Notes: generated by a model from the sequence alone, not told the origin. A stretch of DNA of 64,000 nt from Roseicyclus amphidinii (GCF_030163755.1 NZ_JASJOE010000003.1:55383-119382); one strand, 5' to 3'. Counted from the first letter of the stretch, positions 8,311-17,665 are shown. Translations and numbers: made by a program.

Positions 8311-8652
8311 ATGACACGCGACACCACCATCAAGAAGGTCCAAGCAGCCCATTCCCCGGTCGGCGCGATGGGGCAGAAATTCCTCGTCGCAGGCAAGACC
8401 ATGTCGATGCGGCTCTGGGAGGCCGTGCCCGAGGGCGAGGCCGCGCAGCCCTATGCCCACCGCGATTACGAAACCATCGGCTATGCCATCAAGGGCAAGG
8501 CCCGGCTGGAGCTGGAGGGGCAGGAGATCACGCTGGAACCCGGCGATTGCTGGCTGGTTCCGGCGGGGGCCGAACACCTCTACCACATCGACGAACCCTT
8601 TACCGCGGTCGAGGCGACATCGCCACCGGCCGAGATCGACAACAGGGACTGA
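8311..8652 (+). CDS. Cupin-domain protein
   Basis: 113 residues starting at MTRDTTIKKVQ; an in-frame upstream region is ignored because GAAAGGGA precedes this ATG. A single cupin barrel is clear: PYAHRDYETIGYAIKGKARLELEGQ (motif 1, with His, Asp/Tyr and Glu) and PGDCWLVPAGAEHLYHI (motif 2, with His). The metal ligands expected for a small mononuclear cupin are mostly present. Ligand and reaction are unknown. It lies between the 112-codon gene and the ECF sigma gene on the same strand, separated by 131 and 172 bases, so separate promoters are possible. Confidence 0.82.
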   Translation: MTRDTTIKKVQAAHSPVGAMGQKFLVAGKTMSMRLWEAVPEGEAAQPYAHRDYETIGYAIKGKARLELEGQEITLEPGDCWLVPAGAEHLYHIDEPFTAVEATSPPAEIDNRD

Positions 8653-8824
8653 GCCGGTCGGCAGGACGGCAAGGCGGCAGGACGGCCCGCACGGCACGCC
8701 AGCCTCGCCGTCGATGCGATCCGGCCCCCGGCCCGCGCACGGCCCTCTTGCCGTTCCTCCGTTCGCAGACGTCCCACGACTCGATGATAAGGACCGCGCC
8801 GGATGCGGATGCGATGATGCGCGC

Positions 8825-9367
8825 ATGACCCATTCAGCGAAGACCCCACACCCCGAACATGACTGCAAGCCCTTGGCCGTGGACGACGCGGCCGGGCACG
8901 AGGAGTTCGAGGACGATCTCCTGCACGAGATCCCACATCTGCGGAATTACGCCATCTCGCTGACGCGCGATGCCGCGGATGCGGGCGACCTGGTTCAGGA
9001 TGCCGTCCTGCGCGCGCTGGAAAAGCGGGATCGGTTCATTCCCGGCAGCGAGATGCGGCGCTGGTTGTTCACCATCCTGCGCAACCGCTTTCTCGACGGC
9101 TGGCGCAAGCGCAGCCGTCGCGGCCACCATGTCCCGCTGGAGGATTGCCCGTCCCACGGGCTCGGGCAACCGGCATCGCAGGACGACTGGATGGAACTGA
9201 AGGAATGCGAGGAAAGCCTGTCACGGATGCGCGCCGTCGATCGGGCGATCCTGCTTCTCAGCGTGTTTTCCGCCCTGTCGAACCGGGACATCGCCCGTCG
9301 CCTCGGGGTGGCGGAAGGAACGGTCCGCAGCCGCCTTTCGCGGACGCGGGCCGATCTGAGGGCCTGA
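8825..9367 (+). CDS. ECF-family RNA polymerase sigma factor (EcfG-like)
   Basis: 180 residues from MTHSAKTPH. Sigma region 2 is clear (LTRDAADAGDLVQDAVLRALEK and RRWLFTILRNRFLDGWRKR) and region 4 follows (LLLSVFSALSNRDIARRLGVAEGTVRSRLSRTRADL). The DLVQ and AWLFTILRN-like segments resemble EcfG, the general stress sigma factor of Alphaproteobacteria. No anti-sigma or PhyR/NepR gene is adjacent, unlike the classical EcfG locus, so control must come from elsewhere. It lies at the centre of a block with five GCAAC-N16/17-CGTT motifs, close to the EcfG consensus, so I infer that it reads them. The start is tentative: no strong ribosome site precedes it and another in-frame ATG lies nearby. Confidence 0.85.
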   Translation: MTHSAKTPHPEHDCKPLAVDDAAGHEEFEDDLLHEIPHLRNYAISLTRDAADAGDLVQDAVLRALEKRDRFIPGSEMRRWLFTILRNRFLDGWRKRSRRGHHVPLEDCPSHGLGQPASQDDWMELKECEESLSRMRAVDRAILLLSVFSALSNRDIARRLGVAEGTVRSRLSRTRADLRA

Positions 9368-9404
9368 CGCGGACACGGCGCGGACACGGCGCGGACACGG
9401 CGCG
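9368..9404. repeat. 11-bp tandem repeat, 3.3 copies
   Basis: CGCGGACACGG is repeated three times without interruption plus four more bases, immediately after the ECF sigma gene stop. It is followed by a short GC palindrome (CGCCCC/GGGGCG). It lies in the convergent gap with the PRC-barrel gene and may vary in copy number. Confidence 0.8.
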
Positions 9405-9462
9405 CCCCTCGGGGCGGCCGCCCGCGCCCTGCCCGGCTCCGCCGCATCGGCGGACCAGGCCG

Positions 9463-10212
9463 CTACATTCCGTCGCCGTCGAATTCCGGCAGCGATGTCG
9501 CATCGCTTTCGAGGATCGGCAGATCATAGGTCGATGCCGCCGGGCGCCACATCCCGTAGCCATCCACCGTGCCACCGCGGTAGGGATAGGCATAGGTCGC
9601 CGGCCCGTAGCGCGCCGTCGTCGACACGATCGTCGCGTCGATTGCCCCGTCCAGCACGATCAGGTCCGACACGTAGCCGAAATTGACCCAGGTCGCGTCA
9701 TCGCCCACCACGCGCACGTAGTCGGACATCAGCTCGGACGCGCGCCAGAGGCCGACGCCAAGCTCTGCGTCATCGACGCCTTCGACCACCTCCGCGGAAA
9801 TCTCGGCCCCCTCCGGCAGGCCGGAGCTGTCGAACAGGTCATAGTCGGTGATCGTGTCCTGGGTCACGGGGATCGTGACCGACCCGTCCTGGCCGATCTC
9901 GACCATGTCCCACGGGACACTGACATGGGTGTCGCCGATGTCCCAGAACCCGCCGACCTCGGCGATCAGCGCCACGACCATGCCGTCGTCGTTCATCACG
10001 ACATCCTCGACATCGCCGATCCGCTCTCCGCCCGGTCCCATGACATCGCGGCCGAACAACCGGTCCACGCTCCAGGCGTTCTCGACATAAAGGTTCTGGT
10101 CGGGCCACCCTTCCGGCACGACGGTGCCGGCGTCCACGACATCCTGCGCTGCGGCTGGAAGCCCGCAGACCGAGACCCCGGCCACGGCAAGAATCAACTC
10201 TCGATATCGCAT
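9463..10212 (-). CDS. Exported PRC-barrel domain protein
   Basis: 249 residues from MRYRELILAVAG; AGAAAGGAG lies 6 bases before the ATG. A signal peptide (about 1-22, ending GLPAAAQ) precedes a PRC-barrel region near 40-110 (VDRLFGRDVMGPGGERIGDVEDVVMNDDGMVVALIAEVGGFW), then an acidic second half with a second PRC-like stretch (ASELMSDYVRVV...VSDLIVLDGAI). Periplasmic PRC-barrel proteins of this type are frequent in stress gene sets of Alphaproteobacteria; molecular role unknown. A GCAAC-N16-CGTT motif lies 63 bases upstream. Convergent with the ECF sigma gene. Confidence 0.8.
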   Translation of the reverse strand: MRYRELILAVAGVSVCGLPAAAQDVVDAGTVVPEGWPDQNLYVENAWSVDRLFGRDVMGPGGERIGDVEDVVMNDDGMVVALIAEVGGFWDIGDTHVSVPWDMVEIGQDGSVTIPVTQDTITDYDLFDSSGLPEGAEISAEVVEGVDDAELGVGLWRASELMSDYVRVVGDDATWVNFGYVSDLIVLDGAIDATIVSTTARYGPATYAYPYRGGTVDGYGMWRPAASTYDLPILESDATSLPEFDGDGM

Positions 10213-10275
10213 GTCGATCTCCTTTCTCGTCATTGCGCGGCGGCGGGCTGCCGCCATCGCGGGGTTCAGCATGTC

Positions 10276-10300
10276 AACGACGGGGCTCCGGTTCCGTTGC
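10276..10300 (-). promoter_or_regulatory. ECF-sigma-type promoter motif upstream of PRC-barrel gene
   Basis: Minus strand: GCAAC at 10300-10296, 16-base spacer, CGTT at 10279-10276, 63 bases before the ATG at 10212. One of five copies in this block. Confidence 0.5.
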
Positions 10301-10409
10301 ACGAAAACCAAGCGCAACCGTGGGCCTGCACCGGCCAAGGCGACGGACAACTGCGGACATGGCGGCACCGACGGCGGCCGCCCCGGCACGGACGGCGGAT
10401 CCGATGACC

Positions 10410-10434
10410 GCAACGACGATCACCGAGCAGCGTT
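10410..10434 (+). promoter_or_regulatory. ECF-sigma-type promoter motif upstream of amine oxidase gene
   Basis: GCAAC at 10410-10414, 16-base spacer, CGTT at 10431-10434, 86 bases before the ATG at 10521. Divergent partner of the copy at 10276-10300. Confidence 0.5.
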
Positions 10435-10520
10435 GTTCCCTCGGGACACACAGGTTCGGCCACCCCTCCCGACGGCGCAGCGATTGCGGCGGAACGGCGG
10501 GATCCAGATCGGAGGTAAGG

Positions 10521-12098
10521 ATGACCATCACACGGAGAGATCTTCTCGAGCGGATCGGCTTCACCGGGGGGGCGGCCGCGATGTACATGGCGATGACCCG
10601 CCTCGGGCTTGCACAGGACTCGAGCTATACCGGCCCCGTCCGCCTTGCTGGCGACCCCGACGGGGCCTCGGTGCTGATCCTGGGCGCGGGGCTGGCCGGG
10701 ATGACGGCGGCGCTCGAATTGCGCGAAGCCGGTTACGAGGTCCGCATCCTCGAATACCGCGCAGTCGCCGGCGGGCGCTGCTGGACGCTTCGCGGTGGCG
10801 ACACCTACACCGAGCTTGGTGGAGAGACCCAGACGGTCGAATTCGCACAAGGCCTGTATTTCAATCCCGGCCCATGGCGCATTCCCTACAACCACTACGC
10901 GATACTCGACTATTGCCGACGCCTCGGCGTGGAGCTTCAGCCCTTTGTCCAGGAAAACCACAACGCCTACCTGCACAGATCGACGGCCTTCGACGGCCAG
11001 CCCCAACGCTACCGTGAGATCGCCACCGATTTCCGCGGCCATGTCGCCGAGCTTCTGGCCAAGGTCACCGATCAGGGCGCACTCGATCAGGAGGTCTCGG
11101 CGGACGACCGGGAGCGCCTCCTCGAGGCGCTGCGCGACTACGGCGCGCTCGACGGGAACAACCGCTACACCCGGAGCGACCATGTCAGCGACTATCGCGG
11201 CTACGCGCGCTGGCCGGGCGGCGGCCGGAACGGCGAAGGCGAACCGTCGGAGCTGATCCCGCTCGAGGATCTTCTGGGATCGGACCTCTGGCGGTGGCTG
11301 TCCGATGCCGAGACGGTCCACCACCAGCAGGCGATCTTCCAGCCGGTCGGCGGCATGGACATGATCGCCCGCGCCTTCGAGCGCGAAGTGGGCGACCTGA
11401 TCACCTACAACGCCAAGGTGGTTTCCGTGCTGCAGGACGCGGAGGGCGTGACCGTAGGCTATGTCGACTCCGACAATCCCGGCGACATCCGAGAGCTCCG
11501 CTCGGACTGGTGCGTCTGCACCCTGCCCTTCTCGATCCTCGGTCAGACAGAGCACAACCTGGCGGGGGCCAAGTCACGCGCGATCTCGTCGATGTATTAC
11601 GCCGGCGGCTTCAAGGCCGGGCTCGAGTTCAACCGACGCTTCTGGGAGGAGGACGAGAATATCTATGGGGGGATCACCTATACCGACTTGCCCATCGCGC
11701 TCATCAGCTATCCCTCGAACGATTACCTGAGCCGCGGCGGCGGCGTGTTGCTCGGGGCGTATTGCTGGGGCGCAGAGGCCTATCAGTTCAACGCCATGCC
11801 CCCTGAGGACCGCACGAAATGGGTCGTCGAATACGGCGCCCGCATCCACCCCCAATATACCGACGAGTTCAAGAGCGCCGTCAGCGTGCCCTGGCACAAG
11901 GTGCCTTGGGTGCTCGGATGCTACGGCATCTGGGAGGATCGGGAGCGAGACTACGCGGACACGGCCCGGATGCATGACGACGAACGGATCGTGCTGGCCG
12001 GCGAGCACCTGTCATATCTCCCCGGCTGGCAGGAAGGGGCCGTTCTTTCGGCACTCGATGCAATCGCGCAACTCCATGACCGGGTGACCCAGAGCTGA
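10521..12098 (+). CDS. Tat-exported flavin amine oxidase (L-amino-acid oxidase/monoamine oxidase superfamily)
   Basis: 525 residues from MTITRRDLLERIG; GGAGG lies 7 bases before the ATG. The N terminus is a twin-arginine signal (TRRDLLERIGFTGG, hydrophobic stretch, cleavage near GLAQ). The FAD dinucleotide-binding motif follows (VLILGAGLAGMTAALELREAGYEVRILE, GGRCW), and the C-terminal amine-oxidase signature AGEHLSYLPGWQEGAVLSALDAI closes the fold. A folded flavoprotein is thus exported to the periplasm to oxidise an amine or amino acid; the substrate cannot be read from the sequence. The cytochrome c gene starts 11 bases downstream, suggesting that electrons go to a haem rather than to oxygen. 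Confidence 0.85.
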   Translation: MTITRRDLLERIGFTGGAAAMYMAMTRLGLAQDSSYTGPVRLAGDPDGASVLILGAGLAGMTAALELREAGYEVRILEYRAVAGGRCWTLRGGDTYTELGGETQTVEFAQGLYFNPGPWRIPYNHYAILDYCRRLGVELQPFVQENHNAYLHRSTAFDGQPQRYREIATDFRGHVAELLAKVTDQGALDQEVSADDRERLLEALRDYGALDGNNRYTRSDHVSDYRGYARWPGGGRNGEGEPSELIPLEDLLGSDLWRWLSDAETVHHQQAIFQPVGGMDMIARAFEREVGDLITYNAKVVSVLQDAEGVTVGYVDSDNPGDIRELRSDWCVCTLPFSILGQTEHNLAGAKSRAISSMYYAGGFKAGLEFNRRFWEEDENIYGGITYTDLPIALISYPSNDYLSRGGGVLLGAYCWGAEAYQFNAMPPEDRTKWVVEYGARIHPQYTDEFKSAVSVPWHKVPWVLGCYGIWEDRERDYADTARMHDDERIVLAGEHLSYLPGWQEGAVLSALDAIAQLHDRVTQS

Positions 12099-12109
12099 GG
12101 AGACATGAG

Positions 12110-12586
12110 ATGAAAACGCTTGTTGCTGCACCCTTCGTGCTGGGTCTTGCGATGCTTGCACCGGCCACGGCCCAGGAAAACCCGTCGCCCGACACCATGG
12201 AAGCAGGGCCTCCTGCCTCCGGGTTTCGCACCTTTGCGCCGAGCGACGCCGAGCGCATGACCTTCAGCACAGCGGGCGAGATCCCGCATCGGGAGGGCGA
12301 AGCAATCTACCGCGCGATCTGTGCCGGCTGCCACATGCCGGATGGCACCGGTGCGGTCGGTGCCGGCACCTATCCGACACTGGCCGACAACGCCTTGCTC
12401 GAAGCGCCAGCCTATCCGATCTACCTGGTCCTCAAGGGTCAAGCCGCGATGCCACCCCTGGGCGGGGTGCTCGACGATGCGCAGATCGCCGAGGTCGTGA
12501 ACTACATCCGCTCACATTTCGGCAACGACTTCGTCGGCGGCGAATTCGGGGCCGCCATGCCGGAAGATGTTGCGGCCGCACGCTAG
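12110..12586 (+). CDS. Periplasmic monohaem cytochrome c
   Basis: 158 residues. A signal peptide (about 1-21, ending ATAQ) is followed by one class I cytochrome c domain: haem site CAGCH at about 71-75 and the distal Met ligand in AAMPPLGG near 114, then the C-terminal helix AQIAEVVNYIRSHFG. It starts 11 bases after the exported flavin amine oxidase and shares its promoter. It is most likely that enzyme's electron acceptor, feeding the respiratory chain; this is inferred from operon structure. Confidence 0.88.
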   Translation: MKTLVAAPFVLGLAMLAPATAQENPSPDTMEAGPPASGFRTFAPSDAERMTFSTAGEIPHREGEAIYRAICAGCHMPDGTGAVGAGTYPTLADNALLEAPAYPIYLVLKGQAAMPPLGGVLDDAQIAEVVNYIRSHFGNDFVGGEFGAAMPEDVAAAR

Positions 12587-12896
12587 TCCTTGCCGTCGGC
12601 CGGTTCCGCGGCCTCCTGACTGCGCACCGGGGCCGCAGCTGTGCACGTTTTCCGAGGATCGACGGTTGCGTCCCTTGGCAAACAAGAGCGCAGGAAAAAA
12701 CCGCGACGGAAACGGGGGGCCAGACCGGGGGCACGCCTTCGTGGAAACGCGCCATGAACCTGAACCGTCGGCTGCCCCATCTGCCATGCCCCGGATATGC
12801 GCCAAGGCGCGGCAGGGTCTTGCCGCACCCGTCGCGGACCTGATCACGGCAGCCGCGCGGGATCCGATCATGTTTCACCGAGGTTCGGGTGTGGTC
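12587..12896. other. Gene-free spacer between cytochrome c gene and tRNA-Leu
   Basis: 310 bases with no convincing reading frame, RNA gene, or promoter. It separates the stress block from tRNA-Leu. No duplicate of the tRNA 3' end and no integrase remnant was found here by eye. Confidence 0.5.
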
Positions 12897-12981
12897 TGGT
12901 GCCCGTGGCCGGACTCGAACCGGCAAGCCTTGCGGCGGCGGATTTTGAATCCGCTGCGTCTACCAATTCCGCCACACGGGC
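12897..12981 (-). tRNA. tRNA-Leu (anticodon CAA)
   Basis: 85 bases on the minus strand. The 7-bp acceptor stem pairs GCCCGTG with CACGGGC; discriminator A and CCA are encoded. The anticodon loop reads TTCAAAA, giving CAA. A long variable arm and the GGTTCGAGTCC T-arm are present, as expected of a class II tRNA. Its 3' end faces the accessory block at 1-12,590. Confidence 0.96.
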
Positions 12982-13142
12982 ACTGCATGTTGCCTACGCC
13001 GGGACGCGGGGCGCGTCAATCGGGGATGCGCTGCAACGGCTGGTGGCCCGCGCCCGGATTTGCTACGCGCATGCGCGACGGGCCGGGGCAATCACGCGCC
13101 GGCCCCCGGCGGCACATGCGCCACGCGACAGGAGAGCCGCCC

Positions 13143-13799
13143 ATGACGGCACATGGCATCGAGGCGCTGACCACCTCGGAACGGCTGGCCCGGCTGGCGC
13201 GTGACGCCGAAACCGAGGCCGAAACCGAAGCCAGGGCCGAGGCCGACACCGGGGCCAAGACCGTGACGCTGGGCTGGATCCTCGGGCAGTTGCGCGAACG
13301 CGCCTTCGGCCTGTTCCTGCTGGTGCTCGCCCTGCCCTGCTGCATCCCCTTCCTCTACGGCGTGCCGCAGGTCGTGGCGCTGCCGCTGCTCTTCGTCTCG
13401 GGGCAGGTGATGATCGGGCGGCGGCTTCCATGGCTGCCCGCGCGGCTGGCCGCGCGCCGCGTCTCGACCGGGTCGCTGCAGAGCCTGTCGCAGCGCGCCG
13501 CGCCCTGGCTGGTGCGGATCGAGGCGGTCAGCCGCCCGCGGCTGGCCGTGCTGACGCACCGGCCGCTCGATCAGCTGGTGGGGCTGGCGCTGGTGGTCTT
13601 CAGCGCCTCGATCCTCGTGCCGCTTCCGGGCACGAACACGGTGCCGGGGATCGCGGTGGTGATCGTGGCCATGGGGCTGTTGCAGCGCGACGGTCTGATG
13701 GTGATCCTCGGCGGGATGCTGGGCAGTGCGTGGATCGCCACGCTGATCGTCGCGGGGGCGACGCTGACAAGCCTGTTGCGCGGCTGGCTGGGCATTTGA
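13143..13799 (+). CDS. ExoD-family membrane protein
   Basis: 218 residues from MTAHGIEAL, with AGGAGAG 9 bases upstream. An acidic Ala/Glu-rich N-terminal stretch (about 22-40) precedes the ExoD pattern: TLGWILGQLRERAFGLFLLVLALPCCIPF, GVPQVVALPLLFVSGQVMIGRRLPWLP, and ending VPLPGTNTVPGIAVVIVAMGLLQRDG. About four or five transmembrane helices. ExoD was named for an exopolysaccharide defect in Rhizobium; the biochemical role is unknown. Runs with dsbB downstream (76-base gap). Confidence 0.88.
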   Translation: MTAHGIEALTTSERLARLARDAETEAETEARAEADTGAKTVTLGWILGQLRERAFGLFLLVLALPCCIPFLYGVPQVVALPLLFVSGQVMIGRRLPWLPARLAARRVSTGSLQSLSQRAAPWLVRIEAVSRPRLAVLTHRPLDQLVGLALVVFSASILVPLPGTNTVPGIAVVIVAMGLLQRDGLMVILGGMLGSAWIATLIVAGATLTSLLRGWLGI

Positions 13800-13875
13800 G
13801 GCTGGTGCATCGCGGCGCGCTTGCCTACATCGCAGGGGCAAGGGCCCGCGCGGGCCGCAACAGGCCGAGGACCGC

Positions 13876-14358
13876 ATGACACGCATGACACGGGGCACCC
13901 TGATCGCGCTGGCCGGGCTGGGCTCGGCGGCGATGTTGCTGGCCGCCTTCGGGTTCCAGTATCTCGGCGGGCTCGCGCCCTGCGCGATGTGCCTGTGGCA
14001 GCGGTGGCCGCATGCGGCGGCCATGGTACTGGGTGCGGTCGGCCTTGCCCTGCCCCATGTCGCCCTCGCAGCCCTCGGCGCGCTGTCGATGGCGGTGAAC
14101 GCGGGCATCGCGCTGACGCACACGGGCGTCGAGCGAGGGTGGTGGGTGCTGAACCTGAGCTGCACGAGCGGCTCGGAGGACCTCGGCGCGATGTCGGCGG
14201 CGGACCTGCTGAACCCCGAGATCGGAACCGGCATCGTGATGTGCGACGAGGTCGCGTGGCAGATGTTCGGCCTGTCGATGGCGTCATGGAACGGCATCGC
14301 AAGCCTTGTGCTGATGGCCATCTGGATCGCCGCTGCGCGCGCCCGGGCGACCGCCTGA
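13876..14358 (+). CDS. dsbB: Disulfide bond formation protein B
   Basis: 160 residues with four predicted transmembrane helices. The two periplasmic cysteine pairs of DsbB are visible: CAMC at 36-39 (GLAPCAMCLWQRWPH) and C96/C123 (LSCTSGSEDL, VMCDEVAW). The protein reoxidises DsbA and passes electrons to ubiquinone. Another ATG lies three codons downstream (MTRMTRG). Convergent with usg, 16 bases away. Confidence 0.92.
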   Translation: MTRMTRGTLIALAGLGSAAMLLAAFGFQYLGGLAPCAMCLWQRWPHAAAMVLGAVGLALPHVALAALGALSMAVNAGIALTHTGVERGWWVLNLSCTSGSEDLGAMSAADLLNPEIGTGIVMCDEVAWQMFGLSMASWNGIASLVLMAIWIAAARARATA

Positions 14359-14374
14359 GCGCGCCAAAACAGCC

Positions 14375-14650
14375 TTAGTGATAGGTGAATTCCCCCGTCA
14401 CGTTGCGCCATTCGCCGGGCGAGATCATCTTGCGATGGACGAAACGGACCGAATGCAGCGGCCCCTCGATCGCGTCCTGCCAGAACTCGATGAACTCGAA
14501 CAGCTTGGGGTAATCGGGGGCAAGATCATACTCCTGCCAGACGAAGGTGTTCAGGACGCTGCGGTAATCGGGCATGCGGTAGATCATCTCGGCCGTGGTC
14601 AGCCCGTATCCCTTGAGCAGCAGCTCGGTCTCGGTCTCGGTTTCGCGCAT
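14375..14650 (-). CDS. usg: Usg family protein
   Basis: 91 residues, full length for the Usg family of Alphaproteobacteria (LLLKGYGLTTAEMIYRMPDYRSVLNTFVWQ, then LFEFIEFWQDAIEGPLHSVRF). The name comes from a gene found near trp genes; function is unknown. Divergent from gyrA, with which it shares a 196-base promoter region. Convergent with dsbB. Confidence 0.9.
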   Translation of the reverse strand: MRETETETELLLKGYGLTTAEMIYRMPDYRSVLNTFVWQEYDLAPDYPKLFEFIEFWQDAIEGPLHSVRFVHRKMISPGEWRNVTGEFTYH

Positions 14651-14771
14651 GGGGCACCTCTCATGTTGCCTCTTCCACGGCTCCAGAGTGCCTTCGATTT
14701 CCTAAAAATCAATGAAAAGAGTATGTTGGCAGTCCCGTGCACTGGCTGCCAGACACAGCGGGCTTCCGGCA

Positions 14772-14800
14772 TTGCACCCCATATCCGGGCCACGTATACT
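14772..14800 (+). promoter_or_regulatory. Sigma-70 promoter of gyrA
   Basis: TTGCAC at 14772-14777, 17-base spacer, TATACT at 14795-14800. It lies 46 bases upstream of the gyrA GTG start, giving a leader of roughly 40 bases. Spacing is ideal. Confidence 0.65.
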
Positions 14801-14846
14801 GCGCCACAACAAGATATAGAGCGTCCGAGACAGACAGGCCGAGCAC

Positions 14847-17606
14847 GTGAGCGATACGCCCGAACCCCCTGAAAACGATACGGAATCCGGCCCCGAGCGG
14901 GTGCCCTACCACGGGCCCTCCATCGACATCGCTGCCGAGATGAAGACGTCGTTCATCGACTACGCGATGAGCGTCATCATCTCGCGCGCGATCCCCGACC
15001 TGCGCGACGGGCTGAAGCCGGTGCACCGGCGCATCCTGTTCGCCATGCACGAGACGGGCAACACCCACGAGAAAGCCTATCGCAAATCCGCCCGCCCCGT
15101 GGGCGACGTGATGGGCCAGTATCACCCGCATGGCGACTCGGCCATTTACGACGCGCTGGTGCGCATGGCGCAGCCGTTTTCCATGTCGCTGCCGCTTCTC
15201 GACGGGCAAGGCAACTTCGGCTCGATGGACGGGGACAACCCCGCGGCCATGCGCTACACCGAGGTGCGGATGGACGCGCCCGCGGCCTACCTGCTGGCCG
15301 ATATCGACAAGGACACGGTCGATTTCCAGGACAATTACGACGGCAAGCAGCAGGAACCCACGGTTCTGCCCGCGCGCTTTCCCAACATGCTGGTCAACGG
15401 CGCGGGCGGCATCGCCGTCGGCATGGCCACCAACATCCCGCCCCACAACCTGGGCGAGGTGATCGACGCTTGCCAGGCGCTCATCAGGCAGCCCGACCTC
15501 AGCTCGGAAGATCTGATCGAGTATATCCCCGCCCCCGATTTCCCGACCGGCGCGCTGATCCTTGGCCGCTCCGGCGCGCGCAAGGCCTATCTGGAGGGGC
15601 GCGGCAGCGTCATCATCCGCGCGAAAACCCATGTCGAAGAGATCCGCAAGGATCGCTACGCCATCGTGGTGGACGAGATCCCCTACCAGGTGAACAAGGC
15701 CTCGATGATCGAGCGCATCGCGGAGCTTGTCCGTGAGAAGAAGCTCGAGGGGATTTCCGGCGTGGCCGACGAGTCCGACCGCGTCGGCGTGCGCGTGGTG
15801 ATCGAGCTCAAGCGCGACGCGACGCCCGAGGTGGTGCTGAACCAGCTCTTCCGTTTCACGCAGATGCAGACAAGCTTCGGCTGCAACATGCTGGCGCTGA
15901 ACGGCGGGCGGCCCGAGCAGCTGACGCTGCGGGGGTTCCTGACCGCCTTCCTCGACTTCCGCGAGGAAGTGGTCGCGCGGCGCACGGCGTTCGAATTGCG
16001 CAAGGCGCGCGACCGCGCGCATGTGCTCTGCGGTCTGGCCGTCGCGGTGTCGAACGTGGACGAGGTGGTGCGCACGATCCGTGCCTCTGCCGACGCGGCG
16101 GAAGCGCGCGAAAAGCTGATGACGCGGCGCTGGCCCGCCGAGGAGATCCTGCCCTTCATCAAGCTGATCGACGATCCGACGCATACGGCCAATGACGACG
16201 GCACCTACAACCTGTCGGAAACGCAGGCCCGCGCGATCCTCGACCTGCGGCTTCAGCGCCTGACGCAACTGGGCGTGAAGGAGGTTACCGACGAGCTGGA
16301 GGAGCTTGCGGGCAAGATCAAGGATTACCTCGCCATCCTCGCCTCACGCGAGCGCATCCTGTCGATCATCTCGGACGAGCTGGCCGAGGTGCGCGAGAAA
16401 TTCGCCGTCCCCCGCCGCACCGAGATCACCGACTGGTCCGGCGACATGGAAGACGAAGACCTGATCGAGCGTGAGGACATGGTCGTCACGATCACCCAGG
16501 GCGGCTACATCAAGCGCACGCCCTTGGCCGATTTCCGCGCGCAGCGCCGGGGTGGCAAGGGCCTGTCGGGCGGCGGTCTCAAGGAAGACGATGTCGTCAC
16601 CTCGCTCTTCGTGGCCAACACGCACACGCCGCTTCTGGTCTTCACGACCTCCGGCATGGTCTACAAGCTCAAGACCTGGCGCCTGCCGCTGGGCAGCCGC
16701 GCCAGCCGCGGCAAGGCGATCGTCAACATCCTGCCGATCGAGCCGGGCACCGGCATCGCCGCCGTGATGCCCGTCGACCGGGACGAGGCGCATTGGGACG
16801 AGTTGCAGATCGTCTTCGCTACCTCGGCGGGCGACGTGCGGCGCAACGCGCTGTCGGATTTCACCAACGTCATGCGCAACGGCAAGATCGCCATGCGCCT
16901 GCCGGACGACGGCAGCGTCAGCCTCGTGAACGCGCGCATCTGTTCCGAAAGCGACGACGTCATGCTGGTCACCGCGGGCGGACGCGCGATCCGCTTCCCC
17001 ACCACCGACGTGCGCGTCTTCAAGGGCCGCGATTCGACCGGCGTGCGCGGCATCCGGCTGGCCGATGGCGACAGCGTCGTCTCGATGGCCGTGATCCGCC
17101 ATTTCGAGGCCGAGGCGCAGGAACGCGCCGCCTATCTCAAGCAGCGCCGCCTGATGGCAGGCGCCCCCGAGGAAGAGGTCGAAGCCGACGAGGACGAGGT
17201 CACCGTGGCCGAGGGGCAGCTTTCCCCCGACCGCTACGCCGAGATGTCGGCGGCCGAGGACCTGATCCTGACGATCACCGCCAAGGGCTCGGGCAAGCTG
17301 TCGTCGAGCCACGACTACCCGGTGCGCGGGCGCGGCGGCCAGGGCGTCATGGCGATGGACAAGGCGATGCGCGGTGGCGCGCTGGTCGCCTCCTTCCCGG
17401 TCGAGATGGACGACCAGATCATGCTCGCCACCTCCACCGGCCAGTCGATCCGCGTTCCGGTCGAGGGCATCTCCTTCCGCTCGCGCAGCGCGGGCGGGGT
17501 CAAGGTCTTCGACACGTCCAAGGGCGAAGAGGTCGTGAGCGTCGCCTGGATCGCCGACCAGGGCGAAGCCGAAGCCGAAGGCGAGGCCGAGAGCGACGGG
17601 GCCTGA
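14847..17606 (+). CDS. gyrA: DNA gyrase subunit A
   Basis: 919 residues with a GTG start. The breakage-reunion domain shows the quinolone region [18 protein letters not shown], with Ser and Asp at the usual resistance positions (wild type), and the catalytic tyrosine in MRYTEVRM. The C-terminal beta-pinwheel domain carries the GyrA box QRRGGKG ([15 protein letters not shown]), which wraps DNA and enables negative supercoiling, so this is GyrA rather than ParC. An acidic insert ([11 protein letters not shown], about 775) and an acidic C-terminal tail ([13 protein letters not shown]) are present. Driven by the promoter at 14772-14800. Confidence 0.98.
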   Translation: MSDTPEPPENDTESGPERVPYHGPSIDIAAEMKTSFIDYAMSVIISRAIPDLRDGLKPVHRRILFAMHETGNTHEKAYRKSARPVGDVMGQYHPHGDSAIYDALVRMAQPFSMSLPLLDGQGNFGSMDGDNPAAMRYTEVRMDAPAAYLLADIDKDTVDFQDNYDGKQQEPTVLPARFPNMLVNGAGGIAVGMATNIPPHNLGEVIDACQALIRQPDLSSEDLIEYIPAPDFPTGALILGRSGARKAYLEGRGSVIIRAKTHVEEIRKDRYAIVVDEIPYQVNKASMIERIAELVREKKLEGISGVADESDRVGVRVVIELKRDATPEVVLNQLFRFTQMQTSFGCNMLALNGGRPEQLTLRGFLTAFLDFREEVVARRTAFELRKARDRAHVLCGLAVAVSNVDEVVRTIRASADAAEAREKLMTRRWPAEEILPFIKLIDDPTHTANDDGTYNLSETQARAILDLRLQRLTQLGVKEVTDELEELAGKIKDYLAILASRERILSIISDELAEVREKFAVPRRTEITDWSGDMEDEDLIEREDMVVTITQGGYIKRTPLADFRAQRRGGKGLSGGGLKEDDVVTSLFVANTHTPLLVFTTSGMVYKLKTWRLPLGSRASRGKAIVNILPIEPGTGIAAVMPVDRDEAHWDELQIVFATSAGDVRRNALSDFTNVMRNGKIAMRLPDDGSVSLVNARICSESDDVMLVTAGGRAIRFPTTDVRVFKGRDSTGVRGIRLADGDSVVSMAVIRHFEAEAQERAAYLKQRRLMAGAPEEEVEADEDEVTVAEGQLSPDRYAEMSAAEDLILTITAKGSGKLSSSHDYPVRGRGGQGVMAMDKAMRGGALVASFPVEMDDQIMLATSTGQSIRVPVEGISFRSRSAGGVKVFDTSKGEEVVSVAWIADQGEAEAEGEAESDGA

Positions 17607-17665
17607 TCCCGGTTGCGGCACGCCCCGGCCGGGTGTCGGGGCGCGGCCGCGGGCAGCCCATCTCA

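Noticed and set aside
15130..15180. Quinolone-resistance change in GyrA
   Set aside because: The [12 protein letters not shown] segment keeps Ser and Asp at the usual resistance positions.
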